Assembly (NCBI GenBank): GCA_030652805.1
Contig: JAUSPT010000053.1
Coordinates: 1-7,049, forward strand
DNA length: 7,049 bases
Origin: a bacterium
GTDB lineage: Bacteria > JAHJDO01
Reading direction: 5' to 3'
The notes beneath the pieces were generated by a model. That model was not told the DNA's origin. It did no database searches and saw nothing but the letters and a program-made list of their open reading frames with translations. Made by a program: the position numbers and the translations under genes. How positions within the stretch are numbered: the first letter of the stretch is position 1; each line of letters begins with the position of its first letter. This document shows positions 6,512 through 7,049 of this stretch, piece after piece.

Positions 6512-6528
6512 GGTCACAATTTGTGACC
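6512..6528. repeat. Perfect 8-bp inverted repeat GGTCACAA-T-TTGTGACC
   Basis: The 17-base palindrome has a single central base. It lies 2 bases beyond the minus-strand TGA at 6531-6533. As RNA it could fold as a six-pair stem with a five-base loop, but no T-tract follows on either strand, so it does not look like a standard terminator. It could be an operator or the end of an element. It is unrelated to the three zinc-type boxes. Confidence 0.6.
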
Positions 6529-6530
6529 AG

Positions 6531-6629
6531 TCAATCTTCCTCCTCTTTAGCCTCAAGTAGCTTTTCTTCAAATGCCTGCGTAACAAAAGAACTTAATTTT
6601 ACCCATTTCTCTAAGAATAAAGAATATAA
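6531..6629 (-). pseudogene. Coding-like in-frame extension beyond the TrpD-like stop
   Basis: Reading past the minus-strand TGA at 6630-6632 in the same frame gives 32 further residues, ending EEKLLEAKEEED at a second TGA (6531-6533). The sequence looks like a genuine protein tail, with alternating charged and hydrophobic residues and no start codon of its own. The simplest explanation is that the internal TGA is a nonsense mutation, or that the tail was joined to the fragment. Genetic-code reassignment is unlikely because TGA ends the regulator, TPR, znuA and znuC genes. Confidence 0.4.
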
Positions 6630-6923
6630 TCAGAATATTTTTAATTTTTTTATCAGGTCTTCAAGCCGTTCAGTCCCACGGCCACTTGTAGCGTCCTGTG
6701 TTGATACCCACTGACGGAGCTTATTAAGGGCAAGCTTATGTTCAATAGCATCACTACTGATTTCAACTCCACGTTTAAGACTGGCACACTTATCTGTTAG
6801 ATAAAGTATGGCTCCAGCGTTCAGACACGTAAAGTCAATACATGCCTCGTGCCCTATGCCTGCTAGCACCTGAACAAAGCGTACAGCTTCTTGATGTATA
6901 TTTCCTAAATTGAGCCTGTTCAA
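6630..6923 (-). pseudogene. C-terminal fragment of an anthranilate phosphoribosyltransferase-like (TrpD) protein
   Basis: The frame gives 97 residues. Its middle follows the TrpD C-terminal pattern: DFTCLNAGAILYL (30-42), then SLKRGVEISSDAIEH (48-62), then ALNKLRQWV (65-73). Compare the family form LNAGAALY...SLKEGVELA..AI..G.AL.KL. TrpD transfers phosphoribosyl from PRPP to anthranilate in tryptophan synthesis. A full protein is about 330-350 residues, and its PRPP-binding glycine-rich part lies earlier. None of that appears upstream in any frame to the window edge. A TTG start with GAGGTG (6929-6934) suggests this piece could still be translated, but a lone C-terminal segment should not be active. 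The tail after about residue 74 is not TrpD-like. The family call is from memory of the motif, not a search. Confidence 0.5.
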
Positions 6924-6925
6924 TA

Positions 6926-7048
6926 TTACACCTCAATTACGTCGCTACGCTTTCCAGTTCGAGCGTGCTGAAAGATGATATCCAGAGTTAAGACGATGTC
7001 ATGCTCGATGACGTGGATAAGCACATTGTCATGCCCCATGTAAGTATT
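6926..7048 (-). CDS. C-terminal end of an unidentified protein (5' end outside window)
   Basis: A minus-strand frame enters from the right edge and gives 40 residues ending KRSDVIEV at a TAA (6926-6928). The TAA is 2 bases before the TTG of the TrpD-like fragment. The ribosome-binding site of that fragment is formed by the last codons of this gene, which suggests co-transcription. A methionine occurs 4 codons in (7037-7039), so it might also be a complete 37-residue peptide, although no ribosome-binding site is visible in the few bases present. I do not recognise the family, and it does not resemble the expected upstream part of TrpD. Confidence 0.4.
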   Translation of the reverse strand, partial: NTYMGHDNVLIHVIEHDIVLTLDIIFQHARTGKRSDVIEV

Positions 7049-7049
7049 G

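Noticed and set aside
6530-6632. Alternative genetic code with TGA as an amino acid
   Set aside because: TGA is the natural stop of at least four well-supported genes in the window, so the in-frame TGA is better seen as a mutation or true end.
6463-6714. Plus-strand open frame of 83 codons
   Set aside because: It is Ser-rich with no family resemblance or ribosome-binding site, and it lies opposite minus-strand sequence that carries a TrpD-like signature and a protein-like tail.
1-7049. CRISPR arrays, tRNA or rRNA genes, complete insertion sequences
   Set aside because: No regularly spaced repeats, cloverleaf patterns, rRNA sequence or transposase motifs were seen on either strand.

Overview
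The window is about 7 kb of AT-rich bacterial DNA from an organism using the standard code: TGA, TAA and TAG all end recognisable genes. Its core is a zinc-uptake locus. The last plus-strand gene is a pseudopilin with an N-terminal GFSLIE cleavage motif and a C-terminal H-X9-DG motif. That combination is common in PVC-superphylum and related lineages (Lentisphaerae, Omnitrophota-like, Planctomycetes), so I infer such a host. The sequence alone does not prove it.

Layout. Bases 3-140 hold the tail of an unrecognised plus-strand gene. Then come eight tightly packed plus-strand genes: a Fur/Zur-family regulator (241-657), a CcdA-like membrane protein (680-1375), a membrane-anchored TPR protein (1388-2014), a DUF3299-like exported protein (2011-2637), the zinc ABC transporter genes znuA (2669-3559), znuC (3556-4323) and znuB (4320-5144), and a short Cys/His-rich membrane protein (5194-5544). 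Four-base overlaps join TPR to DUF3299, znuA to znuC and znuC to znuB. A separately promoted pseudopilin gene follows (5646-6344). The right end (about 6531-7049) carries minus-strand sequence: the C-terminal part of an anthranilate phosphoribosyltransferase-like (TrpD) protein with a suspicious in-frame stop, preceded by the end of an unidentified gene.

Regulation. One palindrome, consensus (C/T)AAATAGAA-N5-TTCTATTT(G/A), occurs three times: before the regulator (205-227), over the start of the CcdA-like gene (671-693) and before the Cys/His-rich gene (5160-5182). Each lies just downstream of a -10-like hexamer. The three sites bracket the cluster, so the most economical model is an autoregulated Zur-type zinc regulon with three operators.

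Working model. ZnuA captures periplasmic zinc and ZnuBC imports it. The less ordinary part is the accessory set made with it: a CcdA-like thiol carrier bearing a CPCC motif, a TPR anchor with a Cys/His-rich N-terminus, an exported DUF3299 protein bearing its own CPCC motif, and a membrane-tethered Cys/His-rich peptide. I infer that these form a thiol/zinc-handling module in the envelope that acts under zinc starvation. The membership and motifs are visible; the function is a hypothesis.
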